64,000 nt of DNA, from contig CM017567.1 in NCBI GenBank assembly GCA_007844125.1, positions 34,272,611 to 34,336,610 of the forward strand. The letters run 5' to 3'. Numbering within the stretch: position 1 is the stretch's first letter; each line of letters begins with the position of its first letter. The translations under genes and the position numbers were made by a program. The notes beneath the pieces are model-generated. The model was not told the DNA's origin. It ran no database searches and saw nothing but the letters and a program-made list of their open reading frames with translations. Origin of the DNA: Sinonovacula constricta. Its lineage: Eukaryota; Mollusca; Bivalvia; Cardiida; Solecurtidae. This document shows, one piece after another, positions 1-9,991 of this stretch.

Positions 1-209
1 TTTATGTTTTTCCTTCATACTACGATAATCCTCGGTTGCAGCTGACGTACAAATGCAAATTTTGTTATTTCCTGTGATCATTAGATTGTATTCAAACATT
101 TTGTTAAAAAGTGCCTGGGCATCAGGAAATCAGCGAATGTTGTAAATCGTTCGACGGCATATTGAATTTACGATCAATTTTTAATGACCGTGCCTTTTTC
201 TAATGAGAG

Positions 210-302
210 CCTGAGTCCACCCGTGGTATAGGGGTAGAGTCACTAGTAACGCCTCTGACAGCTTAGCCTCCTAATGCGTTGGTTCGAGTCCTGTTCGGGG
301 CG
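210..302 (+). repeat. tRNA-related SINE head (pol III A and B boxes)
   Basis: The sequence shows an A-box-like motif TGGTATAGGGG at 224-234 and a perfect B box GGTTCGAGTCC at 281-291, in tRNA order on the plus strand. The gap between them (about 46 bp) is longer than in most functional tRNAs, and no clean cloverleaf is apparent. This fits the 5' head of a tRNA-derived SINE rather than a working tRNA gene. The body probably continues to somewhere between 480 and 545, but I could not see a tail or a target-site duplication, so only the head is bounded here. Confidence 0.55.
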
Positions 303-780
303 AAGGACTAAATGTGGGATGGTTTTCAGCTGATCTGTTGTGTGCCGGTGGTTCTACCTAGACATGTTTCTGGGGTCCTCCACCAAAACAGTGGGCCGAC
401 GCTAAAATCATAACTGGTAGCAGCGGAGTAACTAAAAAACAAAACAATAACATAATGAGAAACTCTTCGGATGCAGCTGTATGCTACATCCAAACTCCAT
501 AAAATGATGCTCACTAGAAGTAGCAATTAAACGGATCCAACGAAAATCAAATATTATTAACTGGCAAGATACGGGAAAAAGGAGAGAGGCGTGTTTAATG
601 TATTATCGTATATCTCTCAGACTTCTTCACAAAGATTATTGTTTAAAATGCGCAGCATTTTTGTTACATTTAGTCAAATGAAATTAGCATCATTTACAAA
701 AAGGTAAGCAGACGTTCAGTGGTTACTATTTGTTTCCGCGGTTACCATCATTTTCAAAATATACAAGGATTTCTGATTCA

Positions 781-1236
781 GTGCCGACACCCATGGAAGG
801 TGTTAGTAAAGATGGAAAGAAATTGAGAAGGGACATAGTGCCGACACCCATGGAAGGGTGTTAGTAAAGATGGAAAGAGATGGAGAAGGGACATAGTGCC
901 GAACCAGAAGGGTGTTAGTAAAGATGGAAAGAGATGGAGAAGGGACATAGTGCCGACACCCAAAGAAGGGTGTTAGTAAACATGGAAAGAGATGGAGAAG
1001 GGACATAGTGCCGACACCCAAAGAAGGTGTTAGTAAACATGGAAAGAGATGGAGAAGGGACATAGTGCCGACACCCATAGAAGGGTGTTAGTAAAGATGG
1101 AAAGAGATGGAGAAGGGACATAGTGCCGACACCCATAGAAGGGTGTTAGTAAAGGTGGAAAGAGATGGAGAAGGGACATAGTGCCGACACCAAGAAGGGT
1201 GTTAGTAAACATGGTAAGAGATGGAGAAGGGACACA
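781..1236. repeat. 58-bp minisatellite, about 8 units
   Basis: The motif GGACATAGTGCCG recurs at 831, 889, 943, 1001, 1058, 1116 and 1174, with a degenerate last copy at 1230. The period is 58 bp, with shorter units of 54, 57 and 56 bp. Units differ mainly in the stretch after CCGACACC (CATGGAAGG, CAAAGAAGG or CATAGAAGG). Open frames across it in several phases are a by-product of the repeat. Confidence 0.95.
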
Positions 1237-2137
1237 TGTGCGTGTGCTGAAGCACCATAATCATGTTTTTGGAAATCGCAGTCAGCATTGACTCTTCCTA
1301 AGGGCCTCCTCTAAGTGAAAATCATCGTTCTTTAAAGCTATTCATCTTTATGTTAGATCAAAGTTCTAGGACATGTCCTCATATAACCAATTAAAGGTTT
1401 AAGTAATGAATGTTTTTGTTTGGTTGAAACGTGTTTATTGTTTGTATGTATATCCGCTTTTTGAATCGAATTCCTGCATTTAAGCATATTTCATTATATA
1501 GCATTATGCTATGCTGGTTACATAAACCTAGGAAAATGTACGGCCATTTGAATTCTTTTGTTTCCCATTTGTAACATTATTATGTGACATACTAAACTGG
1601 AATGTGTTGAAAACTATATAAAGAGTTGTTAAAACAATACTAGCATTTTATTTTGTTACAACATAACAGCAGAATCCTGTCATGCAGAATCACGAATTTT
1701 ACGTCAGTTGGTGGTCGAGTTAAACGAGCCATATATTCAAAAGTATATTAGATATAGTATAAATGCTTGTATATTTAGAAAGAGATTTAAGTCCTCTATA
1801 AGGAAAACAATAAAACCAAATTTTGAAATTTTTTGTCATTAAACCCCCTTTTTCCAAGTAGGGTCTGCATGTACACTAACGGTTCAGTGGTAGGACACTC
1901 TCGCTTACACATCTGTTGGAGAAACCTTTCTGGTATTTTTTGGTTAAAGGCTTGGGAATCTAGTATGTTTGAGATCATTTGACATTTTGCATCTAACAGT
2001 CACATTTTATAAACTTTTACAAGAATAGATAATTTATGAACAGCATCAATGGCGACTCAAAAATAAAAGTTCTGACATTCAAAAATTAAAGAAAATTGAA
2101 ACAAAAAAAAGAAACACGCATGTTAAGATAATCTTTT
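1237..2137. other. AT-rich DNA without a gene
   Basis: I see no convincing ORF, splice pattern or repeat here apart from a weak tRNA-like patch near 1876-1918. The longest open frame (1796-1978, minus, 60 codons) is at chance length for this base composition. Confidence 0.5.
1876..1918 (+). repeat. Possible tRNA(Gly)-like SINE relic
   Basis: The run CGGTTCAGTGGTAGGACAC followed by TCTCGC resembles the D-arm and A-box half of eukaryotic tRNA-Gly. No B box follows at the right distance and the 3' half is not tRNA-like. If real, it is a decayed head of a short interspersed element. Confidence 0.2.
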
Positions 2138-2850
2138 TTAAAGGTATTTAATAATAGGGTCCCTTAATCGTATAAAACCTAAAGAAACGATAATGTCTTA
2201 TTTGACATTTAAAATAGATATACCCTAGTTTGAAGTACATGTACTAAAGAAACATTCACCAAAATATCTCAACAGCGTCATGTTTACTGTTGATCGTGTT
2301 AAAGTTACAGTGACGCTATATTCATTTAAATTTGAATACATGTACAAACAATTGTTTCTTCTTAACATGTGCAGTTATTCTAAAATATAATGATAAACTT
2401 TGTGTAAGATGATAAGTTTAAGGAAACATGCTAATGAAAAATTATTTCCTAGCTTCACGAATCCAATATAATGATAAGGACTTATACCTGTGTTGTGTAT
2501 TAAATGTAGAGTACTACTTATAGGCCCCTTAAATGTACCAGAAGCGCCAAAAATGGGATGACCCTTATAGTGTTTGAGAATTTTCACCATAAAATACAAG
2601 AATACAGTAGCCCAGAATATGTGTAATTTAAATCCTGTCGGTCGAGGGTCAGCGATCCCTAGCCTGCTGTATTAACCATCACAAAAAAACGCAAAATTTT
2701 CTTCGCTTTCATTGAAATATATGAATAAAATGACTCGATTTAGATTTTTTTTATAAATTTAAATACATTTACGAGAGGGGTTAGAACCAGTTTAATTTTG
2801 AGTTAAAAATGACTTCAAAAGACATCAATAGTTCGCCATATTAAGAAGTC

Positions 2851-4086
2851 ATGGTTTATCGATCCTCGACCCATCTACTCCCAGCCTACCAAAGTGCGGC
2901 AATGCTCAAAATGTACAATGATCTTCTGGAATCAATAGATAATAATAAGGTTACAATAGTAGTCATGGTGGAATTGAGTGCGGCATTTGATACCATTGAC
3001 ATCGCAATATTGATACAAATGTTAAAAGATGAATTTGGCATAGACTGCACTCCCTTGAGGTGGATTGAATCATATCTCTCGAATAGGACAATGAAAGTTT
3101 TAATCAATCGGTCATCATCCGACTCTGAACCAGTTAGATTCGGTGTGCCACGGGGATCGTGTGCCGGACCGGTTATTTTCACCCTTTACATAGCGTCACT
3201 TAACCGAGTTATACAGAAATATCCAGCAGATCTCTATGGCTATGCCGATGACCATAAGATTGCATTCAAAATCCAGGCGGGAAATGTGCAAAATGAGGTA
3301 ACTGTCCTTCAACAACTTGAAGGGTGTCTCAAAGAGATCTTTACATGGATGGCAAATTATAAATTGAAAATGAATCAATCTAAAACTGAAGTAAAAGTAT
3401 ACGGAACTCGGCAACAACTAGCAAAACTGAACATCCAAACTGTAAATATTGGTGAATGCAAAATCAAATCGTTGATCATGTTAGAGACCTGGGCGTGATA
3501 ATGACCAACACCTTGAATTTTGACCAGCATATAAAAAAAATGTCAAACTGCTCATATACAGTTGCGAAACCTGAAAGCCATACGAAAACATATCACTCAA
3601 CAATCTACTGAAACCTTGATACATGGCCTAGTCCATTCACACATTGACTTCTGTAATGGTTTATTTGTTGATATCCCGGATTATCAAATCAACAAACTAC
3701 AACGAATCCAAAATTATGCCGCAAGAGTTACCTTGGATGTCTCATACGAAAGTAGTGAACTTTTAAAACAGTTACATTGGTTACCTGTAAGAGCCAGAGT
3801 TATGTTTAAAATCCTGGTGACTGTCTTCCGTGTAATCAACGGCACGGCCCCAGCATATTTGAAAGAGATGTTTACTCCCCTTTAAGGGAGGTACCAGTTA
3901 CGCTCCAAAAGTGAACTGTGTTTTACTGTGCCCATACGTCGAACAAAACTGGCAAATAGGTCACTGGCAGTGGTCGGACCAAAGTGGTGGAATGCCCTTC
4001 CCAGCAGTTTAAAAAATATTCAGCCAGAAGCCAGCTTTAAATCAAAACTAAAATCACATCTGTTTAGACAGTTTCATGAGATTTGA
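2851..4086 (+). pseudogene. Broken LINE reverse transcriptase, copy 1
   Basis: The first frame (2851-3498) has RT landmarks: LSAAFDTID with the first catalytic Asp, GVPRGSCAGP, the YADD box in YGYADDHK, and LKMNQSKTEV. An upstream TAA and the abrupt loss of similarity indicate 5' truncation. The usual segment between YQSA and the following AMLK motif seems to be missing about nine residues compared with family members I know (inference). A 1-bp deletion near 3468, absent from copy 2, ends this frame with ETWA. A second frame (3562-3885) carries HSHIDFCNGL and LHWLPVRARVMFKIL and stops at TAA 3883-3885. The same phase continues after that stop through VVGPKWWNALP and HLFRQFHEI to 4086. With two frameshifts and an internal stop it is non-functional. 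Confidence 0.88.
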
Positions 4087-4290
4087 ATTTTTGATTAATG
4101 TGTTATATCAGACTGTGTCTAAGTCTATGTTCCATGGACTATGCTGTCCTGAGTAGTACATTCAATTTGACTGGTTGTATTTGTTTTGATATCTATATTT
4201 GCTATATGTGGTTGTAAAGCGCAATAGATATTTTAATTTTTGCGCTATAGAAATGTCATGTATTTGTATTATTTGTATTTGTATTTGTAT
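2851..4290 (+). mobile_element. CR1/L2-like non-LTR retrotransposon fragment, copy 1
   Basis: This is a 5'-truncated LINE. It has a reverse-transcriptase domain, the C-terminal region typical of CR1/L2-type elements, and a 3' end with the short inverted motif AAAGCGC...GCGCTAT (about 4217-4250). The end is followed by a short TTTGTA-like microsatellite tail ending near 4290. The endonuclease and ORF1 parts are absent, so it cannot move by itself. Clade assignment (CR1, L2 or a close Jockey-superfamily relative) is from motif style only. Confidence 0.85.
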
Positions 4291-4638
4291 GACAATCAAT
4301 TCGCTTTTATTCTTCCCTCTTATCTCGAACCATTTTATGAAATGTAATATCATTTAACACGACATTCTATCAATTAAACCTAACATCGGCTGCAGAGGTG
4401 TGAAAAACACGACTACTACTTACTTGAAAGCACATACAATCAGTCTGGTTTAATGAGTAGAAAAACTTCCCCAATGACACTTTGACTACAGTCTAGCTAA
4501 TGTATACACCAGAAAGCACAGGATTGTCAGAACAGCGTAACGTAACAAAAATGACGTCAAAGTGGAACCTGCGTTACATCTGTGTGCGTCCGCATACATC
4601 CTGAAGTGGTACGTAGGTCGTGACTGCAGATGATAAAA

Positions 4639-4815
4639 TCAATTTTCGGAATACAGTCTGTTGAACTTCCCCACACCGTGGACTGATAGAGTCAGGAAGG
4701 GGCATCTTCCATCTCGTAAAACATCTCGTAGTACACTTTCTTGAGGCAGGAGAATATCGCAAACAGGTTGATTACGGTTTAGACGCGAACATATCACACA
4801 ACTACGTATATGCAT
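4639..4815 (-). CDS. Small unrecognised ORF, 58 aa
   Basis: An ATG at 4815-4813 opens a 58-codon frame that stops at TGA 4641-4639. The reading begins MHIRSCVICSRL, contains DILLPQES and SVHGVGKFN, and ends NRLYSEN. Composition is balanced (Arg, Asp, Gly, Pro, Cys) rather than the Lys/Ile/Asn/Phe-rich noise typical of this AT-rich window, which is why I list it. I do not recognise a family, and see no signal peptide or membrane segment. It could be a first or last exon, a repeat-derived fragment, or chance. It lies just upstream of, and divergent from, the exon candidate on the plus strand at 5225. Confidence 0.25.
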   Translation of the reverse strand: MHIRSCVICSRLNRNQPVCDILLPQESVLRDVLRDGRCPFLTLSVHGVGKFNRLYSEN

Positions 4816-5224
4816 CGCAGCAAAATATATTTCTATGAAATATACAGTTTTCTTCTTGTCTTTTATCGCGTTATTGTTTGCTATTATACATTGTCTTAAA
4901 CGTGCCGAATGAACTCCGCTCCTTTCTTTTCTGACTGCTCAGCTCTAGATGATATAAAAACATTCGAACACGATTTGAGTATTTTCAATATGTATCGAGT
5001 ATCCACGTAATTCAACCGATAAATCAGTGTAATGTTTGAACGTCACGTCGTTAAATGTTGTATTTTGACAATTTCAGGCTGAATTCAGGTGAGTGTTTTT
5101 TTACAAGGTAAGTTGTATTTTTCACTGTGTAATGTTTTAAATCCGAAGGTAACAATTTTACGCGAGTTTTATAATTTTCATGAGTTGCATCAAGTAACAT
5201 TTGATTTCTTCGTCCTTTAAACAG

Positions 5225-5291
5225 AAAACTTCTGTCGAAAGATTTACATCAATTTGCCGAATTATCCAAAGTGACAGAAGATGTGGATCAG
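5225..5291 (+). other. Candidate internal exon (67 bp)
   Basis: A TTTAAACAG acceptor ends at 5224 and a donor GTTTGT follows 5291. Between them one phase reads without a stop and looks coding, beginning KLLSKDLHQFAEL and ending TEDVDQ. Two donor-like sites lie upstream (GTGAGT after 5088 and GTAAGT after 5107), which could close a 5' untranslated exon. No protein family is recognised and no further exon could be followed downstream, so this rests on splice-site fit and amino-acid composition only. Confidence 0.22.
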
Positions 5292-8200
5292 GTTTGTAAC
5301 ATTTCCTCGTTGTATAACTTACTTGTTTGGTCGAAATAAGATATTCAAGGTGTCGATTATTTGTCGATTAATTAGAAAAGATAAAATTTTTCAAAAGATA
5401 AAATTGGAAGTATGTCGTTTGCTGTAGTTTTATATGTCATGCTATAGTTTTGAGTCAACGTTATTTACCGGGAGGTATAACTAAAGAAAAGCCAAAGTGT
5501 ACAATGCGGCTACTGCACGTGACTATGTTTCCATACTCAGGGTAAACAGGACGGACATAAATCGGGCTGTCGTGCTAGAAATAATCTTAAGTCGTCAACA
5601 GCTTGATTGTTGGCAAATATATCATGGTTTGTTGTTGAGATGATAGAAACACAGACCTACTATCTTAGTGATAAAATGCATGCGCATCACAACTCCCAAG
5701 CCTGGTACATTTGTCAGCAACCGAAAAGGCCAAAAACTATTTCACAAACAATCAAATAAACTTCACGAAATGTAAGTACAATCCCTTCCTGACCTGGACC
5801 AATGTCCTATACGTACTTAACAGTGTTGTCCAGGGTTACAAAATTGTTTTAATGACTTGTAGTTGTCTGTCGGGTCAAGGTCACAATCATCCCCGATACA
5901 GTGCCAGCAGTAGATACTGCCCACTTCATCTAGACAATAGTGTTATTGCAAAGACTATGTATTACGCGTTTAAGCGACGTGAATGGCCCCACAAACATGC
6001 TCCTATGTAGAAATTACAAATTTACTATACGATTATAAACATTTTTAACGAACTAGGAAAATACCCATTATTATTTTTAAATCATCAAGGATTGGCTATG
6101 GGGTATTATTTATACAAGTTACCGAAGTGTACCAACACAATCATTTATTTTATATATCCTACGGTTGCAAATTCCTGCTACCACTTAATAACCTGTTTCC
6201 CTCAAAATCTAACTTTACCCCATTGTTATCTGGCAAAGTGACAGTAAATTAGGTTTTCCCTGAGTGTAGTATCTACGCGGGATTTTTGCCTGTTAGTGTT
6301 ACACATCGACATCGCAAAACCTGTTATCCTTTTTTCCAAGACATCCCAATTAGTTCATGGATATAGCCTTTATCAAGAAAGTGTTCAGGAAATTTAAAGG
6401 TTTTCTTTAATGCAGCTTATCTAAATTAGGTTATATATTTAATATTTTTACTCACATCCATGTGAAGCAGATATATTGTTGAATTTATGGTGGCAGTGTG
6501 TCGTGTGAGAAGCGTATATATTTGAAGTAAACATTATCTGATAAATGGGGGCGAACAAAGTGCAGTAACATGCTAGTTTCTTGTTATGAAATTTATCAGA
6601 CATCGTGTTAATTATATTGGATGTGTTTCATCATAAATTTTTAGATCGGTTGAAAAGCTTTCTTAAATTTCGGTCCTACGATCTTTCTGAGGCGCGTTTC
6701 AACAAACTGTCGTAAGTGCGATTGGTCGCAAATAGATCTTGAGAGTAACTTGAGATTAAGTCTGAACATAGCATACCTACGTGTAACATCCGGTGCGTTC
6801 TTTGGGTCGCGCTAGCAGATCGAAGATTGAGCGAAAAAACGTCGTATATAACGTGCTAATGAAAGTTAAAAGTAACGCCCGCATATTTTTTATTCTTGCA
6901 GTTTCGCTCTTAAGTGTGCACAAAAGCAATCTTGAGATTTAAGAGCAATTTCGCTCTGCGAGCGATTTCCGAAATATTAATGAAACGCTCTTAAAAAGTA
7001 AAACCATTCTTGCGAGAAAAAAAGACCCTGAGGTTTATGATGAAGCACACCCATTAACTTTAGTGATACCAGATGCATAATCAAATATCAAAAACATTTA
7101 TTAAAGTCTGATGATAATTTGTAAAGACTGTAAAACAAATCAGTTGTATTTGATCTTACTATCCGACCACAAATTTTGTGTGGAAAATTAAATGTGATTA
7201 ATGTCGTTTGAGATAGCTGATATCAACTCTATGCAAATGTTACGGATGCATAGTTTGTGCATTGCGTCTATGTGTTGTAAATGACCTCTTGCTGTGTTGT
7301 TGGTTGGTAACAGTCAACAACGAGGAGATAATAAGTGGCTTATCATTACCTTATTAAGATTAAATGAACTATATGGAGCAGGAACGCTGTTTTATCTTAT
7401 CAACAAAGTTTTTACATCGTCTGTCGTTTGAAAAAATATACTTGAAATTGATTTGATGTTAACATAAAAAGTTGTTTATATGAACGAGGAAGAAAAGCAC
7501 AAAGTAATAAAACCTAAAATAATTAAAAACAGACAAAAACAGCCTTTTTATTATAGGATCCCAGGACCGCATGCATGGTAGTCTAGTGATCTACTAACTG
7601 CGCAACTGAGCATCTGTACATTCTTGTTATATGTTGGATTTATGTTTTTTAAGAGCTCTATTAAACCGGTTTAAGCATCTCTGTCGGTCCATATTGCCGA
7701 CTGACCGTTCCAAGGCGGTAACTGTCGGGTTTGCTTTTATTGTTAAATGACTCATCACAGAATTGTTCTCACTTTTACATTTGGCGTGCATGTAAATACC
7801 TTGTCCTGTGTCTTTTCAATTTTTGTATATGTTGCATTGCGCATAGGACTTTGTTTTATATAATCTTTTAAATATTGTAACCAGCACAATTTAAATCAAA
7901 TATCAACATGATGATAATTTTGACAGATTTCAGCCTGCGCTTATCAATTTATTTAAGATTTAATCGGACCTTAATAGCAGAAAATTGTTTAAGTAAGTCT
8001 TCTGTGCCATTAACTTCTTGTTTAGATCCGCTAGAACCGTTGTGAACCAATACATTGGTTCTCCTGAAATATTATAACTTTAATAAGGCCAAATGTAAAC
8101 AAGGAAGTAAATTGTGATCGTTTGAACTGTTCGTATTTGAGCTGTGTACTCGATCGACTGCAATTAGTGTTTACGACCTATGTCCATAACGTTATTTACT

Positions 8201-8657
8201 TTTCCATTGTAGTTTTGTTTGTCAAGCACGATGCACGAAGGAAATATTCGCGCATCGCATTTATTGCAGTTTTAATGTTTAATTGTGCGATATTTGTGCG
8301 ACGCAAGATTAAATTGAACTTGAACAACTATCGTTTAAAGTTATGACGGTGCAATGTTAAAACAGTTTAAACTGTCGAAGACGTTTATCTAAAAAGTCCG
8401 ACTATATCAAAGTTATTTTTCGAACTTTTTGTTTCTTTGTCTTTCTTTCGTGTTTTATTTGTAAATACACTATATCCATTCGGTCCTCTCTCGATAGTAA
8501 CTCAACGTAACGTTGTAGCGAGTTTTCACACCTTTAAACCTGTCGACTGGTCTGGGTCGAGTGACAAGTTCTCGTCGCAATTGTGTCACGCGTTAACAAG
8601 TGTTAATTATCTAACAATCCGGTTCATAGTACCAAACACAATATTTTGTCAAAGCAA
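5292..8657. other. 3.4 kb without a supportable gene
   Basis: Open frames at 5711-6010 and 8122-8346 begin with TTG rather than ATG and have no recognisable motif. A perfect short palindrome (GAACCAAT, two bases, ATTGGTTC) sits at 8044-8061. A weak tRNA-like patch is noted separately near 7556-7612. Otherwise I see nothing. Confidence 0.45.
7556..7612 (-). repeat. Possible decayed tRNA-like SINE head
   Basis: On the minus strand the sequence reads GCTCAGTTGCGCAGTTAG, then, about 30 bases on, GGTCCTGGGATCC. These resemble a degenerate A box and a mutated B box in the right order and at about the right spacing. Both have drifted from consensus. Confidence 0.22.
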
Positions 8658-8669
8658 TTTTAACAAGGA
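8658..8669. repeat. SINE target-site duplication, left copy
   Basis: TTTTAACAAGGA is identical to 9101-9112 and directly abuts the SINE tail. Confidence 0.85.
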
Positions 8670-8948
8670 TTGGGATTGGGATTAGCCGGCATTTTTGCCG
8701 ATACTGCGCAGCGACATTTCTATCATTACAGCACAGGGACACTTATGAGGTGCCCAGGGACTGAACCCGGCCGGTCCATTATACTGACACCGACGAGTCA
8801 GGCGTAATGCTGTCCCCGTAGCCCCGAGCGTTAGGAGGGAAGCCACTACTACTACTTTAAATGTCTTTGGTATGACCCGGCCGGGGTTCGAACCCACGAC
8901 CTCCCGATCCGCAAGCCGACGCTCTACCATCTGAGCTATTGCGGCCGG
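8670..8948 (-). mobile_element. tRNA-derived SINE, full length
   Basis: Read on the minus strand it starts CCGGCCGCAATAGCTCAG. It has A box TAGCTCAGATGG (plus-strand 8927-8938) and B box GGTTCGAACCC (8884-8894), then a body, then a 3' tail of AATCCC-type repeats (8670-8684). The insertion is flanked by a perfect 12-bp direct repeat, TTTTAACAAGGA, at 8658-8669 and 9101-9112, the expected target-site duplication of a LINE-mobilised SINE. Spurious open frames across it explain the peptide-like readings on the minus strand. It is not a protein gene. Confidence 0.88.
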
Positions 8949-9107
8949 TTTTAACTAATGCTGTCCCCGTAGCCCCGAGCGTTAGGAGGGAAGCCACTAC
9001 TACCAACTTTAAATGTCTTTGGTATGACCCGGCCGGGGTTCGAACCCACGACCTCCCGATCCGCAAGCCGACGCTCTACCATCTGAGCTATTGCGGCCGG
9101 TTTTAAC
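8805..9107 (-). repeat. Internal tandem duplication of the SINE head (2 x 151 bp)
   Basis: Units 8805-8955 and 8956-9107 are nearly identical (one substitution and one extra base near CCACTACTAC). Each contains the pol III promoter, the first part of the body, and the flank bases TTTTAAC. Those seven bases belong to the target-site duplication, so the 151-bp unit was duplicated after the SINE had inserted. Confidence 0.9.
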
Positions 9108-9112
9108 AAGGA
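9101..9112. repeat. SINE target-site duplication, right copy
   Basis: TTTTAACAAGGA is identical to 8658-8669 and directly abuts the CCGGCCGC start of the SINE head (minus strand). Confidence 0.85.
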
Positions 9113-9743
9113 AACAAACAAACTAAAAGTATGCAATATACAGTATATAATTAGTAAAAATGTGTTATTTTTTAATAATACTCGCTTGCGCATTTTGCGT
9201 TAATAATTAAAATTATGTTAATGTAGGCTAGGAACAGTAGTAATGCATATACAGGAGTTAACTCTGTTAGCTAACTTCATTCCAATTCAGAGTTGTTGTT
9301 TGTTAAAATATTAACTATTGACTTTGAACATTTACGCTGACTTTAGACATATTGAATTCTGGAGAATCTTAAAGTATTCTCCCTCATATTAAAATGGTAA
9401 TGCAGATTCTGTTGGTACGATGTCAACACTAGCTTTAAGTGTAACCTTCATTAATCCTTCTTATCAGGGCCATAGTGCTTTAATTGTCTCTTTGTTATAG
9501 ACTATTGATTGTTTTCCGGCCGACACAATGGATTGTTTCCTTCCCTACTAAGGAACTTTCCTGAGTAGTGTCAGTGTAAACACTTAAAGCAGTTTTGATA
9601 TTGATTTAACGATTTTACTCTTATTGAAGTCCTTAGGTAAATGGAGCTTTAGTTGTCCCTGTACATGGGTTAAGAAGAATGAGAAAGCACGACATAACAT
9701 GCCTAATACTTGAAATGTTTAAATGTTTTCGACTGGTAACTTA
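9113..9743. other. No gene seen
   Basis: AT-rich sequence with no open frame of note, no tRNA-like promoter and no tandem repeat. Confidence 0.5.
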
Positions 9744-9926
9744 AACAGAGATAAGAGAGAGGAAGAGAGAGAGAGAGCGAGAGAGAGGAGGAGGAGAGAC
9801 AGAAGAGATAGCGATAGAGACACTAGGAGAGATACAAAGAGAGATATAGACAGACAGACAGACAGACAGGACAGACAACAGACAGACAGACAGAGACAGA
9901 GACAGAGACAGAGAAGAGAGAGAGAC

Positions 9927-9990
<64 letters not shown>
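9744..9990. repeat. (GA)n / (GACA)n compound microsatellite
   Basis: About 245 bp of purine-rich GAGA blocks alternate with GACAGACA and GACAGA blocks, ending in a pure (GA)n run. Long Arg/Asp/Glu-rich or Ser/Leu-rich frames on either strand are artefacts of this repeat. Confidence 0.97.

Positions 9991-9991
<1 letters not shown>

Larger units (their letters stand above)
2138..4356 (+). repeat. Duplicated block, copy 1 (pairs with 44370-46593)
   Basis: This 2.2-kb block matches 44370-46593 in the same orientation, with about 20 scattered substitutions and small indels (roughly 1%). The match begins abruptly at TTAAAGGTATTTA and ends at ATTTA (4352-4356). It includes about 700 bp upstream of the recognisable reverse-transcriptase frame and about 65 bp after the retroelement's 3' TTTGTA-type tail. 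The shared sequence therefore extends beyond the retroelement on at least the 3' side, which points to duplication at the DNA level. Confidence 0.9.

Noticed and set aside
5711..6010. 99-residue plus-strand frame
   Set aside because: It begins with TTG, its first ATG is near the middle, and there are no recognisable motifs or splice signals around it.
8682..9193. Minus-strand frames reading VERRLADREVVGSNPGR and similar
   Set aside because: They translate the tRNA-like head and body of the SINE. Such pseudo-proteins are common in automatic mollusc annotations but come from a non-coding element.
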